Assembly (NCBI GenBank): GCA_002421605.1
Contig: DISJ01000008.1
Span: 373,632 to 437,631, forward strand
Reading direction: 5' to 3'
Origin: Rhodobacteraceae bacterium UBA6213
GTDB lineage: Bacteria > Pseudomonadota > Alphaproteobacteria > Rhodobacterales > Rhodobacteraceae
DNA length: 64,000 nt
Both the position numbers and the translations under genes were made by a program. The notes below the pieces were generated by a model. It was not told the origin of the DNA. It was given only the letters and a program-made list of their open reading frames with translations, and ran no database searches. This document shows positions 50,009 through 58,274 of this stretch, piece after piece; position 1 is the stretch's first letter, and every line of letters begins with the position of its first letter.

Positions 50009-50832
50009 ATTTGTGCGCAGAACTCACGGCCAAACTCGGTTTCAAGGAAGGCGCGTTGCGACCTTGTCGCCTCGGTCAGATAATCGCGCACATAATCGGG
50101 AATCGCAATCTCGGCGGCCCAATGCACTTTTTTCGCAGCGTTGGGGTAGGCCGCAGGGGGCAAGTCCAGAAAATTCTCAACCCGCGCCATAAAGGCCTCT
50201 GGCGCAGCAGAAATCATGGCGAAGGGCATGAATAGCAGGCGATCCTCGTCAAACACGTCGCGCCAAAGCGGCACATAGTTTGCGTAATCGCCACGCACCT
50301 CGATCGCCGGTTGCTTGGCCGCGCGCAGCCATTCGGCGCGCGTCTCGGGTAGTTTGGCTTTGCGCTTGAGGTTCATCCGAATCTGCGAAATCGCGCGTTC
50401 TACGGGATCGCGGATGAACCATAAGAACTGCGTTTCTGGCAGAAATTTTCGCACGAACTCAACACCTTCATCGGAAATGCAGCTATATTCCGGGGTCACG
50501 TCAAGTGCCTTCTGCCCGTCCCCCACACGTTCAAAAATCTCGCCATACCATTTGCGGGTAAACATCTGTGGCCCCTGAATGCGGATCAGGTAGGTGATGT
50601 AATCAAGGTCGATGTCAGCGTTTGCCGCCACATGCTTGCGGATTGCGTCTTTCACGCCCTTGCGCACATGCTGGGGCGCCCATTTCACACTGTCGGGCGC
50701 AAAGTGATAGTCGAAATAATGCAGCTCTTTGAACGGCGGCACCCAGATATCGGCGCGCGCACCGAAATTGACATGAAACCAAGTGGTTCCGGCCTTCTGG
50801 GCACCGATGCAGAGAATGTCGGGCTTGCGCAT
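50005..50832 (-). CDS. PAPS-dependent sulfotransferase family protein
   Basis: 275-residue soluble sulfotransferase. The 5'-phosphosulfate loop CIGAQKAGTTWFHVNF is at about 7-22 and the 3'-phosphate loop WFIRDPVERAISQIRMN is at about 136-152, so PAPS binding is well supported. The acceptor is unknown; extracellular polysaccharide or lipid is plausible given capsule genes 5 kb away, but that is inference. The gene is convergent with allA and lies 32 bases downstream of tRNA-His. Confidence 0.9.
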   Translation of the reverse strand: MRKPDILCIGAQKAGTTWFHVNFGARADIWVPPFKELHYFDYHFAPDSVKWAPQHVRKGVKDAIRKHVAANADIDLDYITYLIRIQGPQMFTRKWYGEIFERVGDGQKALDVTPEYSCISDEGVEFVRKFLPETQFLWFIRDPVERAISQIRMNLKRKAKLPETRAEWLRAAKQPAIEVRGDYANYVPLWRDVFDEDRLLFMPFAMISAAPEAFMARVENFLDLPPAAYPNAAKKVHWAAEIAIPDYVRDYLTEATRSQRAFLETEFGREFCAQI

Positions 50833-50864
50833 ACCGGCTCCTCAAGGCGCGTCGGGCGAAAGTG

Positions 50865-50941
50865 GTACCGCCTCCCCGGCTTGAACGGGGGACCCCCAGA
50901 TCCACAATCTGGTGCTCTAACCAACTGAGCTAAGGCGGCAC
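50865..50941 (-). tRNA. tRNA-His (anticodon GTG)
   Basis: A 77-base cloverleaf on the minus strand. The acceptor stem pairs GTGCCGCC with GGCGGTAC, including the extra 5' G(-1) opposite C73 that identifies histidine tRNA. The D arm holds GCTCAGTTGGTTAGAGC, the anticodon loop TTGTGGA, and the T arm GTTCAAGCC. The CCA end is not encoded. A sulfotransferase gene follows downstream. Confidence 0.95.
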
Positions 50942-50997
50942 TTGGGGCGATTTAGCTGCCTCATCACACGAATGCAAGGGCCCGATTGACCGCAGGG

Positions 50998-51480
50998 CTA
51001 GAGCGCGATCTGCCATTCCATCTCAATCAGATCCTGTCCGAAGCTGTGCACAGGCTTTGAAGAGACAACGGTAAACCCCGAAGCGGCATAAAGCGCACAG
51101 GCCGCACGATGGCTTTCATGCGTCCAGAGCCGCAGTTGGCGATAACCTTGCGCGCGTGCAAAATCGCGGCAGGCTTTCAGCAATTTCCGCCCCAACCCGC
51201 ACCCGCGCGCCTCAGGCTCCAGCAAAAACAGGCGCAGTTTTGCCGCCTCATCACTGATGCGCACGCAAAAGATGCACCCGAGCCGTTGTCCACCCGACCA
51301 CGCGATCCAGCCGCGTTCTCGTGCGGGGTCATGGTCGAGCAGAAAATCTGCGACGATTTCGGCGACCAACGCCTCGAACGATTCATCAAACCCCGCCTCT
51401 GCGGCATAAAGCGCACCGTGCCGCGCGATCACCCAATCGCCGTCAGCAGGGGTAAAATCGCGCAACTCAATTTCATCCAT
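50998..51480 (-). CDS. GNAT family N-acetyltransferase
   Basis: 160-residue acetyltransferase with the acetyl-CoA loop ARGCGLGRKLLKACRDFA (family form RGxGxG, here RGCGLG) at about 97-114 and the C-terminal ACALYAASGFTVV. The substrate is unknown. The ATG at 51480 was chosen because GGAGGA precedes it; two upstream ATGs in frame lack an SD. It lies 56 bases upstream of the tRNA gene on the same strand. Confidence 0.9.
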   Translation of the reverse strand: MDEIELRDFTPADGDWVIARHGALYAAEAGFDESFEALVAEIVADFLLDHDPARERGWIAWSGGQRLGCIFCVRISDEAAKLRLFLLEPEARGCGLGRKLLKACRDFARAQGYRQLRLWTHESHRAACALYAASGFTVVSSKPVHSFGQDLIEMEWQIAL

Positions 51481-51592
51481 GAGGTCCTCCGTTTGGCGCA
51501 TCAATGCGGCGCGCCACCCCAGCGTCAATCATTTCACCTTGCCAGCGCCGCCCGCTTCGCGCTAGCCAGACGATGAACTGACGGAGGCTGCC

Positions 51593-51811
51593 ATGAGCAT
51601 CGACAAGCAAAGCGATCTAGCCGCAGATCTGCAGATCGGCCCCACCTCGCTTGGCATGGTACGTATTTATGTCGTAGCCGATGGCGTCGAGCTGCCGCTC
51701 GATTTCGAGCCCGACGAGGCCGAAGAAATTGCCGAAGAACTGCGCGCCGCCGCCGAGGCCGCGCGCGCGCAACACACCCCTAAGGCAAAGCCGAAGAAAC
51801 CAGCGAAATAA
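51593..51811 (+). CDS. Small conserved alphaproteobacterial protein (DUF6324-like)
   Basis: 72-residue acidic protein with a Lys/Pro-rich tail (AKPKKPAK). It opens MSIDKQSDLAADLQIGPTS and has the segment VADGVELPLDFEPDEAEEIA. I recall such proteins as a small Rhodobacterales family, DUF6324, but the assignment is from memory. The function is unknown. The 3' end overlaps the convergent mmcB gene by 32 bases. GGAGG lies 7 bases upstream of the ATG. Confidence 0.7.
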   Translation: MSIDKQSDLAADLQIGPTSLGMVRIYVVADGVELPLDFEPDEAEEIAEELRAAAEAARAQHTPKAKPKKPAK

Positions 51812-52247
51812 CGCCGGGGTCGCGCATCGCCTGAAGCCTTAGCCCGGCACCGCGTGCGAAGGCGCGCAGCAACACCTTGCGCCGTGCACCTGGCAGCGGC
51901 GTTTCAGGCCCCATCCGCAGAATTTCCGCCCCGTAGCCATCGGCAAGAATAAGCCCGGTGTTATCGGGCAGAATTTCGGTTGGAAAATCGGCATCCACCG
52001 CCCAGAAGAAGCGGTCGCACCATTCCAGATACCCGCGCCACTTGGCATCGGCCATGAAATCGGCACGGCCTGACTTGCACTCGATCACCCAAACCTCGCC
52101 CTTTGGGCCAAGGCACATCAGATCAACCCGCAGCCCGAAAACCGGCATAAACTCGGGTAACGAAACAAAATCGAAGCCAAGCATCGCGCGCGCCACACCG
52201 CGCGCGAGCAACTGGCCGGGCATCAGGGGTTGGGACGCTTGTGACAT
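51780..52247 (-). CDS. mmcB: MmcB family DNA repair protein
   Basis: 155-residue protein of the MmcB family, tied to mitomycin C resistance in Caulobacter and with a restriction-endonuclease-like fold. The segments LPEFMPVFGLRVDLMCL, GEVWVIECKSGRADFM (the nuclease-like D...ECK pattern) and GYLEWCDRFFWAVD are visible. The ATG at 52247 has no SD, and an SOS box ends 11 bases upstream with the -10 region beside it, so the mRNA may be leaderless. Longer in-frame starts (52265, 52274) would place the SOS box inside the coding sequence. Confidence 0.88.
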   Translation of the reverse strand: MSQASQPLMPGQLLARGVARAMLGFDFVSLPEFMPVFGLRVDLMCLGPKGEVWVIECKSGRADFMADAKWRGYLEWCDRFFWAVDADFPTEILPDNTGLILADGYGAEILRMGPETPLPGARRKVLLRAFARGAGLRLQAMRDPGVISLVSSALP

Positions 52248-52257
52248 GGGAAAATAT

Positions 52258-52272
52258 GAACACATCAGGAAC
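52258..52272 (-). promoter_or_regulatory. LexA (SOS) box in the mmcB promoter
   Basis: Minus-strand reading GTTCCTGATGTGTTC is an exact GTTC-N7-GTTC. It lies 10 bases before the mmcB ATG, inside the 17-base spacer of a TTGCGC / TCATAT promoter-like pair. LexA binding here would block initiation. SOS control of mmcB is established in Caulobacter. Confidence 0.85.
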
Positions 52273-52483
52273 ATCCGCGCAAGCCTTGCGCAGGCATCAA
52301 GGCGCACCTAGATGTGGTCGTGGCGGTTACTGCTCTTCACGTGTCCGGCAACTTTTCCAGTGGCCGATAAGCACTCCGAGGGAGCTGGCTCTGTCAGGGC
52401 CTTGGCCTTGTTATCTGGCGCCCACCTGTATCAACAGGCTCTCGGGAAAACCACGCTGGCACGGTCGCTGCGGTTTCCGCCAC

Positions 52484-52786
52484 TTACTTTCGCACAGCGG
52501 CTTTTACCTTGACCGGGCGCTCGGTCGCAACCGGAGCCCGGCTGCCACCCAGTGGCGGCTTGGCAGGATCGGCCATGCGCATCACGGCAATTGCAAACTG
52601 CACTCCCGAAAATACCAGCGCGTTAAACACGATCAGCATGGCTGCCGCGACCCAGCCGATCGGTGAGGTCGAAACGAGGTGCCAGAGGTTTGCGACGTTG
52701 AACCACAACAACAACCCCACGAACAGCAACGACAGGCCAAGCCCGAGCGCGATGTTGATAAGGTAAAGTCGCACGAGTCTGGGCAT
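52484..52786 (-). CDS. Small membrane protein, unknown function
   Basis: 100-residue protein with two strong hydrophobic segments (about 8-30, LYLINIALGLGLSLLFVGLLL; about 42-64, IGWVAAAMLIVFNALVFSG) and a basic Pro/Lys tail. No family was recognised. The ATG at 52786 has GGAG at seven bases upstream, so it was preferred to 52792. It lies 64 bases downstream of nusB on the same strand, so it may belong to the nusB operon. Confidence 0.7.
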   Translation of the reverse strand: MPRLVRLYLINIALGLGLSLLFVGLLLWFNVANLWHLVSTSPIGWVAAAMLIVFNALVFSGVQFAIAVMRMADPAKPPLGGSRAPVATERPVKVKAAVRK

Positions 52787-52850
52787 TGGCATCTCCGCGG
52801 TTCAGGTCATAAACCTAGCGTGGTGGAGCGTAATTTCCAGAAGGAATCGC

Positions 52851-53336
52851 TTAGAACGCTTCGGGCCGGAAGGCGCGCGCCATGTGATCGAGCACCGCGT
52901 TGACGAATTTTGGCTCTTTTCCCTCGGGAAAAAACGCCCGCGCGACATCAACAAACTCGTTGATTACCACTTTCGGCGGCGTCTTGGGGTTTTGCAGCTC
53001 TGCCCCAGCAGCGCGAAAAACCGCGCGCACGGTCGGATCGATCCGGTCAATCGGCCAAGTGGCCAAAAGCGCCGCGTCGGTTGCCTGGTCAATCTTGGCC
53101 TGCCAGATCACCGCGTCTTCCAGAATCCGCCCGAATAGTGCCGCATCGCCCTCGGCCATTTCGTCGCCTTCATAAACGGCGCCGAAGCGATGGGTTTCAA
53201 ACTCTGCGCGCACCCGGTCGAACGGCTGCCCCGAGGCTTCCATCTGGAACAACGCCTGCACTGCATAAAGCCGTGCTGCGGATTTCATCTGGCGCTTTTC
53301 GGCGGCAGTCGGTTTACGGGGCGTGGGCTCGCTCAT
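52851..53336 (-). CDS. nusB: Transcription antitermination factor NusB
   Basis: 161-residue RNA-binding factor for rRNA transcription antitermination with NusE. It has RLYAVQALFQMEASG, WPIDRIDPTVRAVFRAAGAEL, INEFVDVARAF and VNAVLDHMARAFRP, the usual NusB features. The ATG at 53336 overlaps the stop of ribH. The family's usual partner genes (ribH, ribB, ribE) lie upstream. Confidence 0.96.
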   Translation of the reverse strand: MSEPTPRKPTAAEKRQMKSAARLYAVQALFQMEASGQPFDRVRAEFETHRFGAVYEGDEMAEGDAALFGRILEDAVIWQAKIDQATDAALLATWPIDRIDPTVRAVFRAAGAELQNPKTPPKVVINEFVDVARAFFPEGKEPKFVNAVLDHMARAFRPEAF

Positions 53337-53884
53337 GCGCGGGTCGGTCCTTTGTCGTCCTGTGCAATGCGGATCGTCTCGCCCAAGGGCAGAAAGCCGA
53401 CACCTTTGCTTTGGCCCGCCCATTTGCGGGAAAGCGCCACTAGATGCAAGGCCGCAGCGGCAGCACCACCACCTTTGTTTTGCCCCGCAGGATCGGCGCG
53501 CACTTCGGCCTGCGCCCGGTTCTCGACTGTAAGGATGCCATTCCCGACAGCCACACCGTCCAACCCCAAAAGCATCAGCCCGCGCGACGAATCGTTGCAG
53601 ACGGTGTCGTAATGCGTGGTTTCGCCCCGGATCACGCAGCCGAGTGCGACAAAACCATCGAAGTTGCTCATGCGCGAGGCGGTCGCGATGGCCGCAGGCA
53701 CTTCAAGCGCGCCGGGCACCTCGACCACGTCAACCGCAGCACCGGCCGCTGTGGCAACCGCGCGTGCGCCCGCCACTAGGTTGTCGGCAATATCTTTGTA
53801 ATAGGGCGCCACCACGATCAGCAGTCGCACCGGTTTTTCAAATTTCGGCAGCGGCAGGGTGTAGTGGCTTTCGTTCGTCGCCAT
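53333..53884 (-). CDS. ribH: 6,7-dimethyl-8-ribityllumazine synthase
   Basis: Condenses 5-amino-6-ribitylaminouracil with 3,4-dihydroxybutanone 4-phosphate in riboflavin synthesis. The 183-residue protein has APYYKDIADNLVAGA near the N-terminus, VPGALEVPAAI, FVALGCVIRGETTHYDTVCN and VENRAQAEVRAD. Its start lies three bases after the ribB stop and its end overlaps nusB by four bases. Confidence 0.96.
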   Translation of the reverse strand: MATNESHYTLPLPKFEKPVRLLIVVAPYYKDIADNLVAGARAVATAAGAAVDVVEVPGALEVPAAIATASRMSNFDGFVALGCVIRGETTHYDTVCNDSSRGLMLLGLDGVAVGNGILTVENRAQAEVRADPAGQNKGGGAAAAALHLVALSRKWAGQSKGVGFLPLGETIRIAQDDKGPTRA

Positions 53885-53887
53885 GGC

Positions 53888-55006
53888 TTAATCCTTCGCT
53901 ATTGGCCGGATCGACTCGATCGTCAGGTCATAGGCATCAAGCCCGATCACCTTGGGGCGCGCCGAATTGCTGAGCAGGATCAGGCGGCGAAGGCCAAGGG
54001 CAGACAGAATCTGCGCGCCAAGCCCGTATTGGCGCAGCGTCTGGGGGCTGGCATCGCCGGGGCTGGTCAGTTTCATCGCAGTGTCGCGTAGCAGCACCAC
54101 CACACCACGACCTTCTGCAGCAATCGCGCGCATCGCAGCGGGCAGGATGCCTGCAGCATCAGCGTTGAGCCCCAGCACATCTTCCAACGGGTCAAGCGCG
54201 TGCATCCGCACCAGCACCGGTTCGGGCGTCGAAATATCGCCCTTGGTCAACACGATATGCTCTGCGCCCTGTGTTTCATCCGAAAACACCCGCATCGCCC
54301 AATGCCCGCCGTAAACGGAACTGACCGCGCGCTGCGCGGTTTCGTTCACAAGGTGGTCGTAGCGGCGCCGGTAGGCGATCAGATCGGAAATGGTGCCAAT
54401 CTTCAGCCCGTGCCGTTGTGCAAAGGTCACAAGGTCGGGCAACCGCGCCATGGTGCCGTCTTCGTTCATAATCTCGCAAATCACGCCCGCAGGGTTCAAC
54501 CCGGCCAGCCGCGCCACATCGACTGCGGCCTCGGTGTGGCCCGCGCGCACCAGCACGCCGCCATCACGCGCGCGCAGCGGGAACACGTGGCCGGGCGTCG
54601 CAATATCGGCGGCACCCTTGGACGGGTCGATCGCAACAGCAACCGTATGCGCGCGATCATGCGCCGAGATGCCGGTGGTCACGCCCTCGCGCGCTTCGAT
54701 CGACATGGTAAACGCAGTTTCGTGGCGGCTGGAGTTTTTCGGGCTCATCAGCGGCAAACCGAGCGCGTCAATCCGCGTGCCCGGCAGTGCAAGGCAGATC
54801 AGCCCGCGCCCATGCGTGGCCATGAAGTTGATCGCTTTCGGCGTTGCCATCTGCGCGGGTATCACCAGATCGCCTTCATTTTCGCGGTCTTCGTGGTCGA
54901 CCAGAATGAACATCTGACCGTTGCGCGCGTCTTCGATAATTTCCTCGACCGAGGAAATTGCATCGCCCCAGTTTACTTCAACCGGGCCGGGGGTCTTGAA
55001 GGTCAT
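53888..55006 (-). CDS. ribB: 3,4-dihydroxy-2-butanone-4-phosphate synthase with a degenerate GTP cyclohydrolase II half
   Basis: 372-residue RibBA-type fusion. Residues about 15-215 form an intact DHBP synthase (VDHEDRENEGDLVIPA, PKNSSRHETAFTMSIEA, GHVFPLRARDGGVLVRAGHTEA). Residues about 220-372 look like GTP cyclohydrolase II but lack its zinc ligands: where the enzyme has a CLTGD...RCDC segment, this one reads RMHALDPLEDVLGLNADAAG. That half is therefore probably not catalytic, and a separate ribA is expected elsewhere. The ATG at 55006 overlaps the stop of ribE. In the same operon as ribH and nusB. Confidence 0.92.
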   Translation of the reverse strand: MTFKTPGPVEVNWGDAISSVEEIIEDARNGQMFILVDHEDRENEGDLVIPAQMATPKAINFMATHGRGLICLALPGTRIDALGLPLMSPKNSSRHETAFTMSIEAREGVTTGISAHDRAHTVAVAIDPSKGAADIATPGHVFPLRARDGGVLVRAGHTEAAVDVARLAGLNPAGVICEIMNEDGTMARLPDLVTFAQRHGLKIGTISDLIAYRRRYDHLVNETAQRAVSSVYGGHWAMRVFSDETQGAEHIVLTKGDISTPEPVLVRMHALDPLEDVLGLNADAAGILPAAMRAIAAEGRGVVVLLRDTAMKLTSPGDASPQTLRQYGLGAQILSALGLRRLILLSNSARPKVIGLDAYDLTIESIRPIAKD

Positions 55007-55605
55007 GTATTCCACTCCGCCAGCCGCGCGACATACCGCGCGAGCGTGTCTATCTCTAGATTCACCCGGTCGCCCACCGTCGCCGCGCCCCATGTGGTAG
55101 CGGATTTGGTGTGCGGGATGATGTTGACGCCGAAATCGGTGCCGTTGACCTCGTTCACCGTCAACGATGTGCCGTTTAGCGCGACCGAACCTTTGGACGC
55201 GATGTAGCCTGCAAGCGCGGCAGGCGCACGAAAACTGAATCGGGTGCTCGCGCCATCGTCGTGCATTGCGATAATCTCGGCCAATCCATCGACATGGCCC
55301 GAAACGATATGCCCGCCCAACTCGTCACCAACCTTGAGCGCGCGTTCCAGATTGACGCGCCGACCGGGGGCCCAGAGCCCGAGGTTGGTTTTGGAAAGCG
55401 TTTCGGCCGAAACATCAACTTCGAACCAAGTCTGCTCTGCCGAGTCGCCCCGCGCCACCACCGTCAGACAGACACCGTCACAGGCGATTGAGGCACCAAT
55501 ATCGATGTTCGCCGCCCCATAGAGCGTGCCGATGCGTGCGTGCAACCCGCCCTGCCCTTCGACGGCCAAAACCGTGCCGATATCGGTGACAATGCCAGTG
55601 AACAT
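55003..55605 (-). CDS. ribE: Riboflavin synthase, alpha subunit
   Basis: Dismutates two lumazine molecules to riboflavin. The 200-residue protein has two similar halves, the first with MFTGIVTDIGTV and DGVCLTVV, the second with VSGHVDGLAEI and LNGTSLTVNEV. The ATG at 55605 follows AAGGGGGC; a TTG three bases earlier is possible. It starts the ribE-ribB-ribH-nusB unit and is head to head with the capsule gene kpsS. Confidence 0.95.
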   Translation of the reverse strand: MFTGIVTDIGTVLAVEGQGGLHARIGTLYGAANIDIGASIACDGVCLTVVARGDSAEQTWFEVDVSAETLSKTNLGLWAPGRRVNLERALKVGDELGGHIVSGHVDGLAEIIAMHDDGASTRFSFRAPAALAGYIASKGSVALNGTSLTVNEVNGTDFGVNIIPHTKSATTWGAATVGDRVNLEIDTLARYVARLAEWNT

Positions 55606-55775
55606 CAACTGCCCCCTTTTGCTCGCCCCTGCCTAGCCCGAGCAGGGCGCCATCGCAAGGCCCGGCCCCGGCCACGCCAGCGCACAACGCCTGCGCAACA
55701 GGTCGCAGGTTCAGAATTTCCGTGACAGTCGTGATAAATGCCGCCAAACCCGGCAAAGCCCTTTGGGATGCCAGA

Positions 55776-57059
55776 ATGCCTGAATCTGCGCGGCGTTTTC
55801 TATTGCTACAGGGCCCACATGGGCCCTTTTTCAGCCAGCTCGGCGCGATGTTGCGTGCCGCTGGTTGCGCGGTCTGGCGTATCGGCTTCAACCGTGGCGA
55901 CGAGGTTTTCTGGCACGACAAGAAAAGCTACATCCGGTTCGACGCGCCAATCGAAACATGGCCCTCGACCTTCCGCGAGGTCATTGCGCGCCATGCGATC
56001 ACCGACCTCGTGCTTTATGGCGACACGCGCCCGATCCATGCGCAAGCCGTGGCCATTGCCGCCGCGGCGGGGCTGAGGGTGCATGTTTTCGAGGAAGGCT
56101 ACTTGCGCCCCTACTGGATCAGCTACGAACGTGGCGGGGCCAACGGCCATTCGCGGCTGATGCACCTTGACGTCGCGGAAATGCGCGCGGCACTTGCGCG
56201 CACGCAATCCGACCCAAACCCCGCACCGGCGCATTGGGGCGACATGCGCGAGCACGTCTTTTACGGTGCGCTCTACCATTTCTTCGTGATGACGATGAAC
56301 CGGCGCTACAGTCATTTTCGCCCGCATCGAGACCTATCGGTTTTAGCCGAGTTTCGCCTTTACCTGCGCCGATTGCTGCTGATGCCGTTCCATACGGGCG
56401 AACGCTGGCTTGAGGGGCGGCGCATACGGCAGGGCGGATTTCCGTTTCATCTCGTGCTGCTACAGCTTGAACATGATGCGAGTTTTCGGATGCACAGCCC
56501 GTTTTCCTCGATGACCGAATTTATCGACCTGTGCGTTCAGGGTTTTGCGCAGGGCGCGCCGCGCCACCATCATCTGGTATTCAAGGCGCATCCCTTGGAA
56601 GATGGGCGCGCCGGGCTGCGCGCCGCCATTCAGAGGGCCGCGGACCGGTTCGGCGTCATTGGCCGGGTGCATTTCCTGCGCGGCGGTAAACTTGCCGGGT
56701 TGCTGGCCGAGGCGCGCAGCGCGGTCACGGTCAACTCCACCGCGGCGCAGCAGGTGCTTTGGCGTGGCCTGCCGCTGCGCGCTTTCGGACATGCAGTCTA
56801 TGACAAACCCGAGTTTGTCTCGACCCAACCGCTGGGCGAGTTTTTCACGGCGCCCGAGCGCCCCGACAGTCGCGCCTACCGCGATTATCGCCAGTTTTTG
56901 CTGGAAACCAGCCAAATCCCCGGAGGCTATTATTCCTCTCGCGGGCGGCGGCAATTGATGCGCCAGATCGTCGATTTGATGCTGGCCGAAGAAGACCCTT
57001 ACGACGCCTTGAGCGCAGGTAAAGCGGCACCTCGGCAACAGTTGCCGCTGATGAAATAA
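55776..57059 (+). CDS. kpsS: Capsule polysaccharide biosynthesis protein, KpsS-like Kdo transferase
   Basis: 427-residue protein of the KpsS type, which adds the first beta-Kdo of the poly-Kdo linker to phosphatidylglycerol in ABC-dependent capsules. Recognised parts are LLLQGPHGPFFSQL at the N-terminus, HVFEEGYLRPYWISYERGG, and STAAQQVLWRGLPLRAFG near the C-terminus. I chose the ATG at 55776; a GTG at 55722 would add 18 residues but has no SD. It is head to head with ribE and followed by the other capsule genes. Confidence 0.87.
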   Translation: MPESARRFLLLQGPHGPFFSQLGAMLRAAGCAVWRIGFNRGDEVFWHDKKSYIRFDAPIETWPSTFREVIARHAITDLVLYGDTRPIHAQAVAIAAAAGLRVHVFEEGYLRPYWISYERGGANGHSRLMHLDVAEMRAALARTQSDPNPAPAHWGDMREHVFYGALYHFFVMTMNRRYSHFRPHRDLSVLAEFRLYLRRLLLMPFHTGERWLEGRRIRQGGFPFHLVLLQLEHDASFRMHSPFSSMTEFIDLCVQGFAQGAPRHHHLVFKAHPLEDGRAGLRAAIQRAADRFGVIGRVHFLRGGKLAGLLAEARSAVTVNSTAAQQVLWRGLPLRAFGHAVYDKPEFVSTQPLGEFFTAPERPDSRAYRDYRQFLLETSQIPGGYYSSRGRRQLMRQIVDLMLAEEDPYDALSAGKAAPRQQLPLMK

Positions 57060-57140
57060 CACCGCTGGCATTTTGTTGCGGGATTCGCTAGTGTTACAGG
57101 CAAAACTTGAGGCAGTTTCCCGGCAAGAGGAGCCCGAGCA

Positions 57141-58274
57141 GTGAAAGTAACGGCCAAGAGGGGCGCGCGCGCAGCCGCCCTTATTATTCTTGTTGGGATG
57201 GCGGCAGCCTGCGCTCTGCCCCGTTCTGGGCCCAACAGAAGCGAAATATACTCCGGTTCCGTGCAGCGCGAGGGCGACGCCTTCGTTGTCGAGGTGAATG
57301 ATTATGTCACCCGCGCCACTGCCGTTGTGCCCGCGCTTGGCTTTTCCGAAGCGTTCCAGAATGCCGGAGTAGTCGGGTCTGACACGATCAATGCTGGCGA
57401 CACGCTCGGTCTGACGATCTGGGAAAACGTAGATGACGGTCTGCTTGCCAGCCAAGGGATGAATGCCACGAGCCTGACCGAAGTGCAGGTTGACGGTGCG
57501 GGCTACATTTTCGTGCCTTACGCTGGCCGGATCAAGGCAGCGGGCAATTCGCCCGAGGCGCTGCGCCAGATCATTACCGCCAAGCTCGACACCCAGACAC
57601 CAGACCCGCAAGTCCTGGTTCGCCGCATTGCCGGCGATGGTTCGACCGTTTCGCTGATGGGCGCCATCAGCGGTCAGGGCGTTTACGCCATCGAACGGCC
57701 AACGCGCACGCTTTCAACGATGATCGCGCGCGCAGGTGGCGTGTCAATCAAGGCGGAAGTTGCCCGCATCACGGTCAAACGCGGTAGCCAAACCGGCTCG
57801 GTCTGGCTGCGCGATCTTTATGATAACCCGCGCATGGATATCGCCTTGCGTTCGGGTGACGTGATCCTCGTGGAACAGGATACCCGCGCCTTTACCGCGT
57901 TGGGTGCGACTGGCGCACAAGCACGTGTGCCCTTCGACTCCAAGAACCTCTCGGCACTTGAAGCAATTGCCACAGTGGGCGGTTTGAGCTCGCAAATCGC
58001 TGATCCGAAAGGCGTTTTCATCTTCCGCAACGAGCCTGCGGAAATCGCCAATATCGTGCTGGGTCGCGACGATCTGATCGGCGCACAGCGCATGGTCTAT
58101 GTGCTGAACCTGACAAAGCCGAACGGCATGTTCGTGGCGCGCGACTTCGTGATTCGCGACGGCGACACCGTTTACGTGACCGAGGCGCCTTATGTGCAGT
58201 GGCAAAAAGTGCTGTCAGCGCTGACGGGTCCGCTGAGCACCGCCAATACGCTGAACACTCTCGCAGGGAACTGA
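57141..58274 (+). CDS. Outer-membrane polysaccharide export protein (Wza/KpsD family)
   Basis: 377-residue capsule exporter. It has an N-terminal lipoprotein signal with a lipobox ending Ala-Ala-Ala-Cys24 and a GTG start preceded by AGAGGAG. The polysaccharide-export domain (about 85-170, GDTLGLTIWENVDDG and VQVDGAGYIFVPYAG) and SLBB-type domains (about 180-350, MGAISGQGVYAIERP and INVE-type TVYVTEAPYVQW) follow. Its stop overlaps the kpsC start. No inner-membrane ABC transporter (kpsMT) or KpsE is in this cluster. Confidence 0.9.
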   Translation: MKVTAKRGARAAALIILVGMAAACALPRSGPNRSEIYSGSVQREGDAFVVEVNDYVTRATAVVPALGFSEAFQNAGVVGSDTINAGDTLGLTIWENVDDGLLASQGMNATSLTEVQVDGAGYIFVPYAGRIKAAGNSPEALRQIITAKLDTQTPDPQVLVRRIAGDGSTVSLMGAISGQGVYAIERPTRTLSTMIARAGGVSIKAEVARITVKRGSQTGSVWLRDLYDNPRMDIALRSGDVILVEQDTRAFTALGATGAQARVPFDSKNLSALEAIATVGGLSSQIADPKGVFIFRNEPAEIANIVLGRDDLIGAQRMVYVLNLTKPNGMFVARDFVIRDGDTVYVTEAPYVQWQKVLSALTGPLSTANTLNTLAGN

